From an uncultured Poribacteria bacterium (lineage in GTDB: Bacteria; Poribacteria; WGA-4E; PCPOR2b), in the NCBI GenBank assembly GCA_958296125.1, contig OY282444.1, forward strand, positions 744,001 to 808,000: a stretch of 64,000 nt of DNA, in the 5' to 3' direction. Shown in pieces: positions 52,567-60,829 of the stretch. Made by a program: the position numbers and the translations under genes. Position 1 is the first letter of the stretch. The number at the start of each line of letters is the position of its first letter. The notes beneath the pieces are model-generated. The model was not told the origin of the DNA, did no database searches, and saw only the letters and a program-made list of their open reading frames with translations.

Positions 52567-52673
52567 CCGTAGGGGATTCGCATTTCGTCTCTGCGAAGTG
52601 CCATCCTCGCTAAATCAGCCACCTCTTTGATTCATATTCGACCAGTTGACAGAGATAGACCGTCCAACCGATA
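52540..52673 (+). repeat. Composite duplication: tail/3' spacer plus anti-sigma fragment
   Basis: 52540-52637 is nearly identical to 54838-54930 (end of the tail gene and the left stem of its terminator). 52629-52673 matches 50838-50876 (end of the anti-sigma gene). The two copied pieces are joined, which marks a recombination junction within ECF locus 3. Confidence 0.8.
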
Positions 52674-52681
52674 TTGTTACG

Positions 52682-53027
52682 ATGAGGTTTTCGATTTTTC
52701 GCCAAAGTGATCGCGGTTGGGTTGGTTGTTGTAGTATGTGCGGCTATCGTGCCATCTACAGCATACTCTGAGTGTGATGCAGAACGAACTCTAATGAGAC
52801 TCGCGCGGGTTGCGGCGGTTACAAGCTGTGGAATGGCGATTCTCCGCTGTGCAGAGGCATATTTCTTGCCGAACCCCTGGTCAATTAGTAGATGTGTTTT
52901 AACAGGTATTGGGTGTGCAGGGATACTCTGGGGATTGATAGAAGCAATAAAAAACTATCGTGATTGCATGAACAGCCCAGGGACCGCACTCATACCCACA
53001 GTGCCGCGGCTACAGGCGATCTCATAA
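52682..53027 (+). pseudogene. Small exported protein with apparent frameshift in the signal peptide
   Basis: ATG 52682 reads MRFSIF and then loses frame. One base fewer after the T5 run (52695-52699) would continue AKVIAVGLVVVVCAAIVPST, a textbook signal peptide, into a ~85-aa Cys-rich protein (seven Cys) with a second hydrophobic helix, ending at TAA 53025. A GTG at 52707 could start the intact frame but has no ribosome-binding site. It may be a real frameshift, a sequencing error or a GTG start. Family unknown. Confidence 0.55.
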
Positions 53028-53113
53028 TCCTAACACAAGTCAGTGAAGTCGGGGATATCGATCGGTACCTCCAACTTCACTGTTCCAACGAAGGCAAAGG
53101 AGGAAATTCCGTT

Positions 53114-53701
53114 ATGGTATTTGCAGAAACAGCGAAGCGGCATATTTTCAAGTACAATACGCTACTCGGGATTGGTTGTGGAATACTAGTGGTTGTGTTA
53201 GGATTGTATTCTTTGACAATAAGGGGTAATATAGGCATAGGGTTTATATTGATCGGTATAAGTTTCATAACCTTAAATTTCTTACAGAGGAAACTGATGC
53301 TTATCTGCACTGTCGTTATCCTTGGGCTCGCTTTGTGGATTATCATCTTCAAGCCCTTCTCCAACCCCGGAGATGATACCGCTAGGAAAGCAGTGGGGGT
53401 GCAGCAGGAGGCTGTGGGTCAAGCACCAAAGCCCAACAATGTCCTAAGCGATATAGCTACGGATAAAGAGTTGAACACCCATGATGTGATAAATCAGCTC
53501 ATGCCACCCGAGCTACGCGATGACCCAATGATTCAGAAGATGATGGTGGTTACGGCCTCCGATTCATTTCAAGAGCAGGTGAAGGCACAAAATCCACAGA
53601 GGCCACTAACAGACAGGGAGATTGCTCTCCATCCAGGGCATCGCCCCGGTGAGTCGACTCGCCGGGGCACAATCCAGAAACTTGTTGAGAAAGGAGATTA
53701 A
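53114..53701 (+). CDS. Membrane protein of ECF locus 3, unknown
   Basis: 195 aa from ATG 53114 (AGGAGG ten bases upstream; the frame extends further without a site). Three hydrophobic helices lie at ~residues 17-36, ~40-58 and ~64-84. An acidic helical tail follows, with LMPPELRDDPMIQKMM and QNPQRPLTDREIALHPGHRP. No family recognised. The stop lies four bases before the next start, so it is coupled to the split tail protein. Confidence 0.7.
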   Translation: MVFAETAKRHIFKYNTLLGIGCGILVVVLGLYSLTIRGNIGIGFILIGISFITLNFLQRKLMLICTVVILGLALWIIIFKPFSNPGDDTARKAVGVQQEAVGQAPKPNNVLSDIATDKELNTHDVINQLMPPELRDDPMIQKMMVVTASDSFQEQVKAQNPQRPLTDREIALHPGHRPGESTRRGTIQKLVEKGD

Positions 53702-53705
53702 CATC

Positions 53706-53939
53706 ATGTTGAATCGTCGTTTTACCCCATATTTTGTTGCGGTCGGTATTCTTGCGTTGCTTTCCGCATCGTATTTGGGCTATAAGAAATACCAAAACTA
53801 TGTTGAATTTGAGGAATTTATGTCTCAAGCGATGGCATTTCAACGGTCCCTTGATAAAGACACCCAACCCGATGTAGGTTCAGCCGATTGGCAGACCGCA
53901 CAGAGGGGGGGGACTCTGCCTCCCTGGCAAGGGGAGTAG
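53706..53939 (+). CDS. N-terminal part of a split GLRRLR-tail protein (anchor)
   Basis: 77 aa from ATG 53706 (GAAAGGAG upstream). The membrane anchor (YFVAVGILALLSASYLGY, ~residues 9-26) is like those of the other tail proteins. The frame ends at TAG 53937 soon after a G8 run (53905-53912). A shift of one base in that run would join it to the frame that codes the rest of the protein. It is either the product of a damaged gene or the zero-frame product of a slippage-controlled gene. Confidence 0.65.
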   Translation: MLNRRFTPYFVAVGILALLSASYLGYKKYQNYVEFEEFMSQAMAFQRSLDKDTQPDVGSADWQTAQRGGTLPPWQGE

Positions 53940-54865
53940 CCGCCGGCCAAACGGGGCGGAAAAACACTCACAGGGGAGATGTCCCAAACCTGCCTCTGAA
54001 GGTGCAGATGCTAACGCCAGAGAAGGTGGCAAAATATAGTGACGGAGACCCCAACGGCGCGGTATTGATAAGAAAGAACCCTCTCCCAGACATACCAGAT
54101 GGGAGTTTGAGCGTGGATGAAATGGTAACACAGGCCATTGAGCTCCCCAATGGGAAAGTCGTTGAGATCCGAGTAACTCCCGGACTGGAGATTCAGGAAG
54201 GTGATCAGGTCTCACTCAAATTCATTGCGAACCATATACTAGTCCGAACTACACATGTAGAGATGGATGGGGAAAGGTATGAGGTTCCAATAGACGTAGA
54301 CTCCGGCGTGTTCATTGACAAATTGGCTTGGGCTCATCAATTGGGGGTTTCAATGGAAGAGGTTGATGCAATGATTGCGAATCGGAAACTGATTGTGAAG
54401 CCAGAAGGTAAGCCGATGACCTCTGAGGAAGAAGGAATCATGTCAAGATTGCTGCGCACAATCCCGAAGTTCAAGTCTTTTCTACGGTCAGAGAGGCCCG
54501 ACTTACACGGAGCTGAAACTGTCCATGATAGGACAGAAAAGCTGCCTTCTAAGAGTCGGGAGATCGAACCGGGTGATACTGACTCTTCCTCATATCCAAG
54601 GCGATCGCCCCTGTCTGAGTCCAATCCTGTACCCCAAGGCAAGGTGGAAAGACAGGCACCTCTGCCATCAGAACCGCCAACAGCGTTAAGCCAAGAAGCG
54701 CAAGTCAGGGATCGGTTGTCATCGGAGCGTTTTTCAAGGGCAAAAGCACTCTTGGACGAATACGGCCCCGAGGAGGGGCTGCGTCGTCTGAGAGCGACGG
54801 ATCCGGACGCTGCAGCGCAATTTGAGCGGGATCGCCACGAGCGGAAAATGAATATAGAACCGTAG
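53888..54865 (+). CDS. C-terminal part of a split GLRRLR-tail protein
   Basis: The frame is open from ATG 53888, just before the G8 run, to TAG 54863. It has no ribosome-binding site of its own and no signal or membrane segment. It contains a SAF-like/beta region (LPNGKVVEIRVTPGLEIQEG), VDAMIANRKLIVKPEGKPMT, an acidic linker, and the shared tail SSERFSRAKALLDEYGPEEG-LRRLRATDPDAAAQFER. Joined to the anchor at 53706 it would give a ~385-aa protein with the same layout as those at 39.2 and 40.9 kb. Confidence 0.7.
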   Translation: MADRTEGGDSASLARGVAAGQTGRKNTHRGDVPNLPLKVQMLTPEKVAKYSDGDPNGAVLIRKNPLPDIPDGSLSVDEMVTQAIELPNGKVVEIRVTPGLEIQEGDQVSLKFIANHILVRTTHVEMDGERYEVPIDVDSGVFIDKLAWAHQLGVSMEEVDAMIANRKLIVKPEGKPMTSEEEGIMSRLLRTIPKFKSFLRSERPDLHGAETVHDRTEKLPSKSREIEPGDTDSSSYPRRSPLSESNPVPQGKVERQAPLPSEPPTALSQEAQVRDRLSSERFSRAKALLDEYGPEEGLRRLRATDPDAAAQFERDRHERKMNIEP

Positions 54866-54909
54866 GGGATTCGCATTTCGTCCCTGCGAAGTGCCATCCT
54901 CGCTAAATC

Positions 54910-54976
54910 AGCCACCTCTTTGATTCATATCCCTCCCCCATACGCGGGGAAGGCAGAATCGGGAGGTGGCTTTTTT
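54910..54976 (+). terminator. Intrinsic terminator of ECF locus 3
   Basis: AGCCACCTC and GAGGTGGCT form a 9-bp stem around a ~44-nt G+C-rich insert, followed by TTTTTT. It lies 45 bases past the last gene. The left half is also present at 52613 but there lacks its partner stem. Confidence 0.8.
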
Positions 54977-54993
54977 ATAGGACAGTTAGTCAT

Positions 54994-55040
54994 TCCACAA
55001 CGCCCGTCCGTGCCGAAGAATTAAAAGTCACCGAGTGCTC
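54994..55040 (-). repeat. Partial reverse copy of repeat family 2
   Basis: Reverse strand reads AGCACTCGGTGACTTTTAAT then TCTTCGGCACGGAC, similar to the left end of the repeat at 49.75 kb. The rest of 54977-55381 shows no gene; this is the upstream region of the gamma-glutamyltransferase. Confidence 0.45.
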
Positions 55041-55381
55041 AAATCCATGGGATTGTCTGTTTTTGCAGGGTTGAACGGAAGGTGCTGTCCTAAGCGGTTT
55101 ATCAGTCTGCTCAAATTCTCAAAGACCAGAAAATTACATTGATGTACCGTTTAGAATTGTGATAGGATGCTTGCAGGTTTACACACAAGAAGAGGCGATT
55201 CGTTCCAATTTTACGGTATCCATCCTTAGTTTGACTGGAGGCTTTGTGCGAGCGGCATGGACAAGTTTATACTTGATTTTTTGGAGTCAATGATGCTAAA
55301 GTTGTGCCTGATGGTAGCAGAGAAATCTCTCAAGGATTTAAAACCTTAGACAGCTTGGCTTACAACTTCGGAGGACAAAAT

Positions 55382-57019
55382 ATGCAATCACCACATGGGA
55401 TTAAATTTTCAGGATTTCGACCCTCTGCGATGGGCAGAAACGGCATGGTGACATCGGGACACATGCTCGCATCACAGGCTGGGATTCAGGCAATCTTGGC
55501 GGGCGGGAATGCCGTTGACGCTGCGGTCGCAACGGCAGCGGCGTTGGGCGTGGTGGAACCGGCAGGATCTGGTGTCGGTGGGGATGGATTTATCCTAATC
55601 TATTGGGCGGAAACGGGCACGGTGACGGGTGTGAACGCAACAGGGCCCGCGCCTTACGCGGCAACCCGCGAACTGTACCTGCGGGATGGTGGGATTCCGA
55701 TGAAGGGGATCCGCAGTGTCTCGGTGCCGGGCATTGTCGATGGCTGGCTTAAAGCACACGAGCGTTACGGTGCGCTTAAACTGGAACAGGCGTTTGATCC
55801 AGCGATTTCGCTCTGCGAAAATGGCTTTCCCATTAGCTACAATCTTGCCGGGGGCCTCAAAGGTGAAAACCCGCGCTTCGCCCAAGACCCATACACACGC
55901 TCGATATTTACCAATGACGGCAACCCGCCCAAATCGGGAGAAATTCTCTACAACAAAGCACTCGGAGGAACTCTGCGGGAAATCGCTAAAGAAGGCCGCG
56001 GCACCTTGTATGAAGGTGAAATCGCTCGGGCAATTGTGGAATTTAGTGAAAGACACGATGGTTTGTTGACTGAAAAAGACCTCGCAGATTATCACGCCCG
56101 TTGGACTGACCCCATCCACACAAACTATCGGGGGTATGAGGTTTATGAGATGCCCCCCAATTCAAGTGGGCATATCTTATTGCAGGAGTTGAACATCGTC
56201 GAGCGGTTCAATCTAAAATCGATGGGCTGCAACACGCCTGAAAGCGTGCACCTGATGGTTGAAGCGAAAAAACTCTCGTTTGCAGACCGGGAGCAATATA
56301 TGGCAGACCCGGATTGGGTTGATGTTCCTATCAAAGGCATGTTGTCCAAAGATTATGCTAAAAAGCAGGCAGAGCGTATTGATCTCAACAGGGCGGCGAC
56401 GGACGTTCCCGCTGGGGGACCGGAACAGTTTGAGGACACCACCTGCTTCTGTACGGCAGACGGGGAAGGAAATGCTGTCTGCGTGTTACAGAGCATACAA
56501 TCGGGGTTTGGTTCAAGTCTCATCGCAGGAGCTACCGGCATCTTGCTCAACAACCGGATGACGTATTGGCATCTTGAGGCAGACCATCCCAACTGCCTCA
56601 TGCCCGGCAAACGTGTGCGCCACACCATGAACCCTGTGATTGTGACAAAGAATGGTAAATCCTTCCTCGTCTGTGGGACACCGGGAGCAGACACACAGGT
56701 GCAAACGAACCTTCAGTTGATTACACACGTTGTTGATTTCGGAATGACACCGCAGGAAGCTGTCGAAGCACCACGTTGGCGCAACCTCCAGAATCCGATG
56801 GAATCGACCATACCGCACACCTGTGAGGACGCGCTTCAGTTAGAAGGACGATTCCCAGAAGATGTTCGCAGCGGACTCGCTCAACGGGGGCATGAACTCC
56901 GGATTTTGGGAGATTGGGACGGCCCCGGCAGCGCACAAGTGATTCAGATTGACTCCGATTCGGACGCACTCATCGGTGGGTCAGATCCACGACGGGATGG
57001 TTATGCGGTAGGTTGGTAA
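55382..57019 (+). CDS. ggt: Gamma-glutamyltransferase family protein
   Basis: 545 aa from ATG 55382 (GGAGG seven bases upstream; the frame extends to 55304 without a site). The Ntn-hydrolase pattern is clear: MVTSGHMLASQAGIQAILAG, GNAVDAAVATAAALGVVEP, GSGVGGDGFILIYW. The autocleavage site with the catalytic Thr is DTTCFCTAD (~residue 353); most homologues have TTH rather than TTC. GILLNNRM follows. No signal peptide is visible, so it may be cytoplasmic, in contrast to E. coli Ggt. It could hydrolyse glutathione or another gamma-glutamyl or acyl substrate. Confidence 0.92.
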   Translation: MQSPHGIKFSGFRPSAMGRNGMVTSGHMLASQAGIQAILAGGNAVDAAVATAAALGVVEPAGSGVGGDGFILIYWAETGTVTGVNATGPAPYAATRELYLRDGGIPMKGIRSVSVPGIVDGWLKAHERYGALKLEQAFDPAISLCENGFPISYNLAGGLKGENPRFAQDPYTRSIFTNDGNPPKSGEILYNKALGGTLREIAKEGRGTLYEGEIARAIVEFSERHDGLLTEKDLADYHARWTDPIHTNYRGYEVYEMPPNSSGHILLQELNIVERFNLKSMGCNTPESVHLMVEAKKLSFADREQYMADPDWVDVPIKGMLSKDYAKKQAERIDLNRAATDVPAGGPEQFEDTTCFCTADGEGNAVCVLQSIQSGFGSSLIAGATGILLNNRMTYWHLEADHPNCLMPGKRVRHTMNPVIVTKNGKSFLVCGTPGADTQVQTNLQLITHVVDFGMTPQEAVEAPRWRNLQNPMESTIPHTCEDALQLEGRFPEDVRSGLAQRGHELRILGDWDGPGSAQVIQIDSDSDALIGGSDPRRDGYAVGW

Positions 57020-57147
57020 GGCACGCGATGCGTGAAATGTCAAAGGTATTTAGGGATACACGGTGGAATTTTCTGCCAGCATCTCTTCAGCACAGTGGCT
57101 AACCGCATCACACCGTAATTGCGCCAAGGAAGATTATAAAAAACGGA

Positions 57148-59079
57148 GTGAAAATGATGAAGATTTTTGTGCCAGGCCGCATCTGCCTTTTTGGTGAGCA
57201 TACCGATTGGGCGGGCGGCTACCGTCGCATCAACGCCGATTTAGAAAAGGGTTACGCAATCATCGCCAGTACCAATCAGGGGCTTTATGCCGAAGTGAAT
57301 CCTCACCCAACCAAGCTGATTCTACGAACGACGCTAAGCGACGGCACACGCATGGAACCGTTTGAGGTGCCTATGGAAAGTGAGGCACTTCTCGCTGAAG
57401 CGCAAAAGGGCAGCTTTTTCAGTTATGCCGCTGGGGTCGCCTACCAGATTCTGACGCATTATCAGGTGCATGGACTTGAGATCGACAATTATCTGACCGA
57501 CCTTCCTGCAAGGAAAGGGCTTTCGTCCAGTGCCGCAACCTGTGTCCTTGTCGCTCGCGCATTCAATCGGATTTACGACCTGAAGATGACCGTTCGCGGC
57601 GAAATGGAATACGCTTACATCGGCGAGATTACCACACCTTCACGCTGTGGTCGGATGGATCAAGGCTGCGCTTATGGCAATCGCCCCATTATGATGACCT
57701 TTGACGGCGACCGAATTGATGTTGAAGAGATCAACGTGTCAAAAGACTTATACTTTGTCATCGTCGATCTGGGGGCGGGCAAGGATACGAGGCAGATACT
57801 CAACCGGCTCAATCACTGTTATCCCTTTGCCGAAAACGAGATGCAAAAGAATGTTCAAAAATACCTCGGTCCGATCAGCACAGGGATAACGCACGAAGCA
57901 TACAAGGCATTACATCAAGGCGATGCAGTAGACATTGGGAAACTGATGAAAAAGGCACAGGCGGAATTCGACAAACACCTTCAACCCGCCTGTCCGTCTC
58001 AATTAACGGCACCTGTGCTGCATAAAGTTCTCAATTACGCTCCTATCCAGCCGTACATACTGGGTGGGAAAGGTGTCGGTTCACAAGGAGATGGCACCGC
58101 ACAATTTATCGTTAAAGATCAGGAGAGCCAACAGAAGGCGATCGAAATCATCGAACGAGACCTGAAGATGTCCTGTTTGAAACTGGTTATTCAGGCGGGC
58201 CGGCGTGTGCGAAAAGCGGTGATTCCCACCGCCGGTTTTGGCACTCGGCTATTTCCAGCATCAAAGGCGATAAAGAAAGAACTTTTCCCTATCATTGATA
58301 AATCCGGCAAACCCAAGCCGGTCATCATGGCAATTGTCGAAGAAGCAATCAACGCCGGCATTGAGGAGGTCTGCCTTGTTGTGCAAAGCAGAGACCGGGA
58401 ACTCTTTGAAAGGTTCTTCAAGACCCCCCCGCCGATTGAGAATTTCAACAAGCTATCTAAGGAAGATCGGGAGTATTCCCAGTACCTGATGGACTTAGGA
58501 CAGTGGATTTCGTTTGTGACCCAAGATGTTCAGGAAGGATTTGGACATGCGGTCTTCTGCACACGGGAATGGGTCAATGATGAGCCGTTTTTGCTCATGC
58601 TGGGAGATCATCTCTATGCCTCCGATAATGAGGTTTCATGTGCACGGCAGATTCTGGATATCTATGGGCGGGTGGAGCATAGCGTGGTTGGGTTGAAAGC
58701 TACACCTGCGGACCAGATCCATAACTTTGGTTGCGTGACCGGCACCTGGCAGGAATCAGACTCAATTCTTTCAATAACAGAATTCTACGAAAAACCTGAT
58801 GTTGAGTATGCACAACAGCACCTTCATGTGGAGGGGATGGGCGAAGATAGCTTCCTGACGATATTCGGCATGTATGTGTTGGTGCCAGAGATCTTTGACT
58901 ACCTTGAAGAAAACATCACCCATAGCCTTCGCGAGCGAGGCGAGTTTCAGTTGACCTCCTGCCTAGACAAATTGCGGAAAGAGCATAACTTTTCGGGCTA
59001 CGTTGTCAAAGGCAGATGTTTCGACATTGGCGTACCGGAGGCATACCGACAGGCAATGATTGATTATCGAAATGCCTGA
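57148..59079 (+). CDS. Fused GHMP sugar kinase and GalU-type UTP-sugar uridylyltransferase
   Basis: 643 aa. Residues ~1-345 are a GHMP kinase: FVPGRICLFGEHTDWAGGY (galactokinase-like signature), the ATP loop ARKGLSSSAATCVLVARAF and C-terminal GGKGVGSQGDGTAQF. Residues ~350-643 are a GalU-type nucleotidyltransferase: RKAVIPTAGFGTRLFPASKA, KELFPIIDKSGKPKPVI, LMLGDHLYAS, VTGTWQESDSI, FYEKPDVEYA. The fusion would phosphorylate a free sugar at C1 and convert it to a UDP-sugar in one protein, like bacterial FKP for fucose. The sugar is unknown. No frameshift at the junction. Confidence 0.9.
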   Translation: MKMMKIFVPGRICLFGEHTDWAGGYRRINADLEKGYAIIASTNQGLYAEVNPHPTKLILRTTLSDGTRMEPFEVPMESEALLAEAQKGSFFSYAAGVAYQILTHYQVHGLEIDNYLTDLPARKGLSSSAATCVLVARAFNRIYDLKMTVRGEMEYAYIGEITTPSRCGRMDQGCAYGNRPIMMTFDGDRIDVEEINVSKDLYFVIVDLGAGKDTRQILNRLNHCYPFAENEMQKNVQKYLGPISTGITHEAYKALHQGDAVDIGKLMKKAQAEFDKHLQPACPSQLTAPVLHKVLNYAPIQPYILGGKGVGSQGDGTAQFIVKDQESQQKAIEIIERDLKMSCLKLVIQAGRRVRKAVIPTAGFGTRLFPASKAIKKELFPIIDKSGKPKPVIMAIVEEAINAGIEEVCLVVQSRDRELFERFFKTPPPIENFNKLSKEDREYSQYLMDLGQWISFVTQDVQEGFGHAVFCTREWVNDEPFLLMLGDHLYASDNEVSCARQILDIYGRVEHSVVGLKATPADQIHNFGCVTGTWQESDSILSITEFYEKPDVEYAQQHLHVEGMGEDSFLTIFGMYVLVPEIFDYLEENITHSLRERGEFQLTSCLDKLRKEHNFSGYVVKGRCFDIGVPEAYRQAMIDYRNA

Positions 59080-59179
59080 TTCAGAGACAGACCAGAAGCC
59101 TTGAATAACAGAAGGTAGGCTTGGGAATAAGATGTAGTGCGTTCCAAACCCCGCATCTTTTCCCAGAAAGGAAAAACTG

Positions 59180-60046
59180 ATGTTGACACTGGAATCAATT
59201 GATGATGGACTCGGCTTAAACTGGAACGGACAGAGTTTGCTCAACTACCATTTCCAAACGGGGGGACAGCGAACCTACTGGCAGCCGCTGCGGCTGCCGG
59301 ACTCGCCGCCGCTGACAATGAACCAACCCGAAGATCACCTCCACCATCAGGGGATGTGGGTTGCATGGAAAAAGGTCAACGGCGTGAACTTCTGGGAACA
59401 ACCGAGGCCGGGCGAAGACCCTACAGGGTTCGGGCGGATTGTCCATCAACGGAGCGTGGCGCAATCCGCCGATGCAGAGAAAACCCAATTCACAGTCGAG
59501 AATGCGTGGATTGACTGGCAGGACGTGACCCATCTTAGAGAGATCCGTCAAACAACCGTGTTTCCGCCAAAAGCGGACCATCTGGTTATTGATGTGCGAT
59601 TACAATTTCAGCCGCATGGACGAGCAGTGACGCTAGACCTCAACCGCGGAGAGCCAGGGCAAGGTGGGTTGTTCTACAGCGGCTTAACTATTCGATTCGA
59701 CAACGCGCTCACGCCGGGGCGGTTGTTAGATGGGGATGGGCGCACTGAACCGATGGACATCTTTGGTAAGCAGAGCCGGTGGTGCGGTTTCGCTGGAATA
59801 CATGCGGAAGATGGCGGTGTTTATGGGGGGACAATAATTGATCACCCTTCCAACCCACGTCATCCAACGACGTGGTGGGTGCGGAACCGGGAGAACTACG
59901 GCATACTCCACCCGTCACCGGCTTATTATGAACCGTTTCAGCTTACAGAAGACGATCAACTTGAATTTCAGTATCGCGTCGTTCTCCACAAGGGCTATGT
60001 CGATCCAAATCTAATTGAGCACAAGGTTCAGGAACTCAGCGGTTAA
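59180..60046 (+). CDS. DUF6807 (PmoA-like) family protein
   Basis: 288 aa. The family pattern is present: LNYHFQTGGQRTYWQPLRLP, DHLHHQGMWVAW, then RIVHQRS, TTVFPPKADHLVIDV, GLTIRFD, HPTTWWVRNRENYG and a C-terminal FQYRVVLHKG. The name PmoA attached to this family does not mean particulate methane monooxygenase; there is no membrane segment. The His-rich loop suggests a catalytic or sugar-binding role, in line with nearby sugar genes. AAAGG lies eight bases before ATG. Confidence 0.85.
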   Translation: MLTLESIDDGLGLNWNGQSLLNYHFQTGGQRTYWQPLRLPDSPPLTMNQPEDHLHHQGMWVAWKKVNGVNFWEQPRPGEDPTGFGRIVHQRSVAQSADAEKTQFTVENAWIDWQDVTHLREIRQTTVFPPKADHLVIDVRLQFQPHGRAVTLDLNRGEPGQGGLFYSGLTIRFDNALTPGRLLDGDGRTEPMDIFGKQSRWCGFAGIHAEDGGVYGGTIIDHPSNPRHPTTWWVRNRENYGILHPSPAYYEPFQLTEDDQLEFQYRVVLHKGYVDPNLIEHKVQELSG

Positions 60047-60095
60047 GCCACTTATTGCACCGATGAACTTACGTATTACATATCAGGAGGTTCAC

Positions 60096-60578
60096 ATGAA
60101 AATTGGTGTTTGTTCAGACAGCCACGACAACGTTCCAATGGTCAAAAAAGCTGTCGAACTGTTCAACAACGAAGGGGTTAAATTGGTGATACATGCTGGT
60201 GATTTCATCGCACCATTCGTAGTGGCAGCGATGGGCACCCTGAAGTGTCGAGTCGTCGGTGTCTTTGGTAACAACGACGGAGAACGTATCGGTCTCGCCA
60301 ACCGGTTTGAGGAAGTCGGGGAGGTTCACCCCAACCTCGCAAGCGTAGAGGTCGGCGGACGTAAGATCGCCGCAATGCATTACCCGGAGCTTGCCGAGCC
60401 TATCGCGAAAAGCGGTGAGTATGACATTGTCATCTATGGACATACCCATGAGATTGATGTTCGTAAGGAAGGGACACTCATTCTGAATCCCGGCGAGACC
60501 GGCGGTTGGACAACCGGTAGATCCACGGTTGCCATTGTAGATCTGGATTCGTTAGAAGTTGAGATTCGAGATTTGTGA
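60096..60578 (+). CDS. YfcE/MJ0936-type metallophosphoesterase
   Basis: 160 aa from ATG 60096 (AGGAGG five bases upstream; an in-frame start at 60015 would overlap the previous gene). Metal ligands: SDSHDN, HAGDF, FGNNDG, and GHTHE near the end, with AMHYPE. The family cleaves phosphodiesters; the true substrate is unknown. Confidence 0.94.
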   Translation: MKIGVCSDSHDNVPMVKKAVELFNNEGVKLVIHAGDFIAPFVVAAMGTLKCRVVGVFGNNDGERIGLANRFEEVGEVHPNLASVEVGGRKIAAMHYPELAEPIAKSGEYDIVIYGHTHEIDVRKEGTLILNPGETGGWTTGRSTVAIVDLDSLEVEIRDL

Positions 60579-60631
60579 GGGCGGGATTCAACCCGCAGAG
60601 GTATGGATATCAAGTGACAATAGCCGCATAA

Positions 60632-60702
60632 TAGGGTCATTTAGTTATCCTGTCGGTCGAAGACTCTCGGAACGGAGAGGGATCTCCGAATCCCGACACA
60701 CA
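60632..60702. repeat. Dispersed repeat family 2, copy 2
   Basis: It starts TAGGGTCATTTAGTT and ends CGGAACGGAGAGGGATCTCC...ACACAC, matching the two ends of the 49.75-kb copy without its central palindrome. A reverse copy of the AGTTGCTA motif (60724-60743) follows. No gene is supported in 60579-60829. Confidence 0.6.
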
Positions 60703-60829
60703 CCGCTGTCAAATGTCAACAGAACCTAGCAACTCGGATTACTTATAGAAAATATAGGAGAAATGTGCTTGCTTCAAAAACGAAAAAACGGGGCGGGTTA
60801 TTTTTCATCACAAAATATGGAGGAAAATA

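Noticed and set aside
59180-60046. Methane monooxygenase subunit
   Set aside because: The PmoA label belongs to the DUF6807 family name; there are no membrane helices or pmo neighbours.
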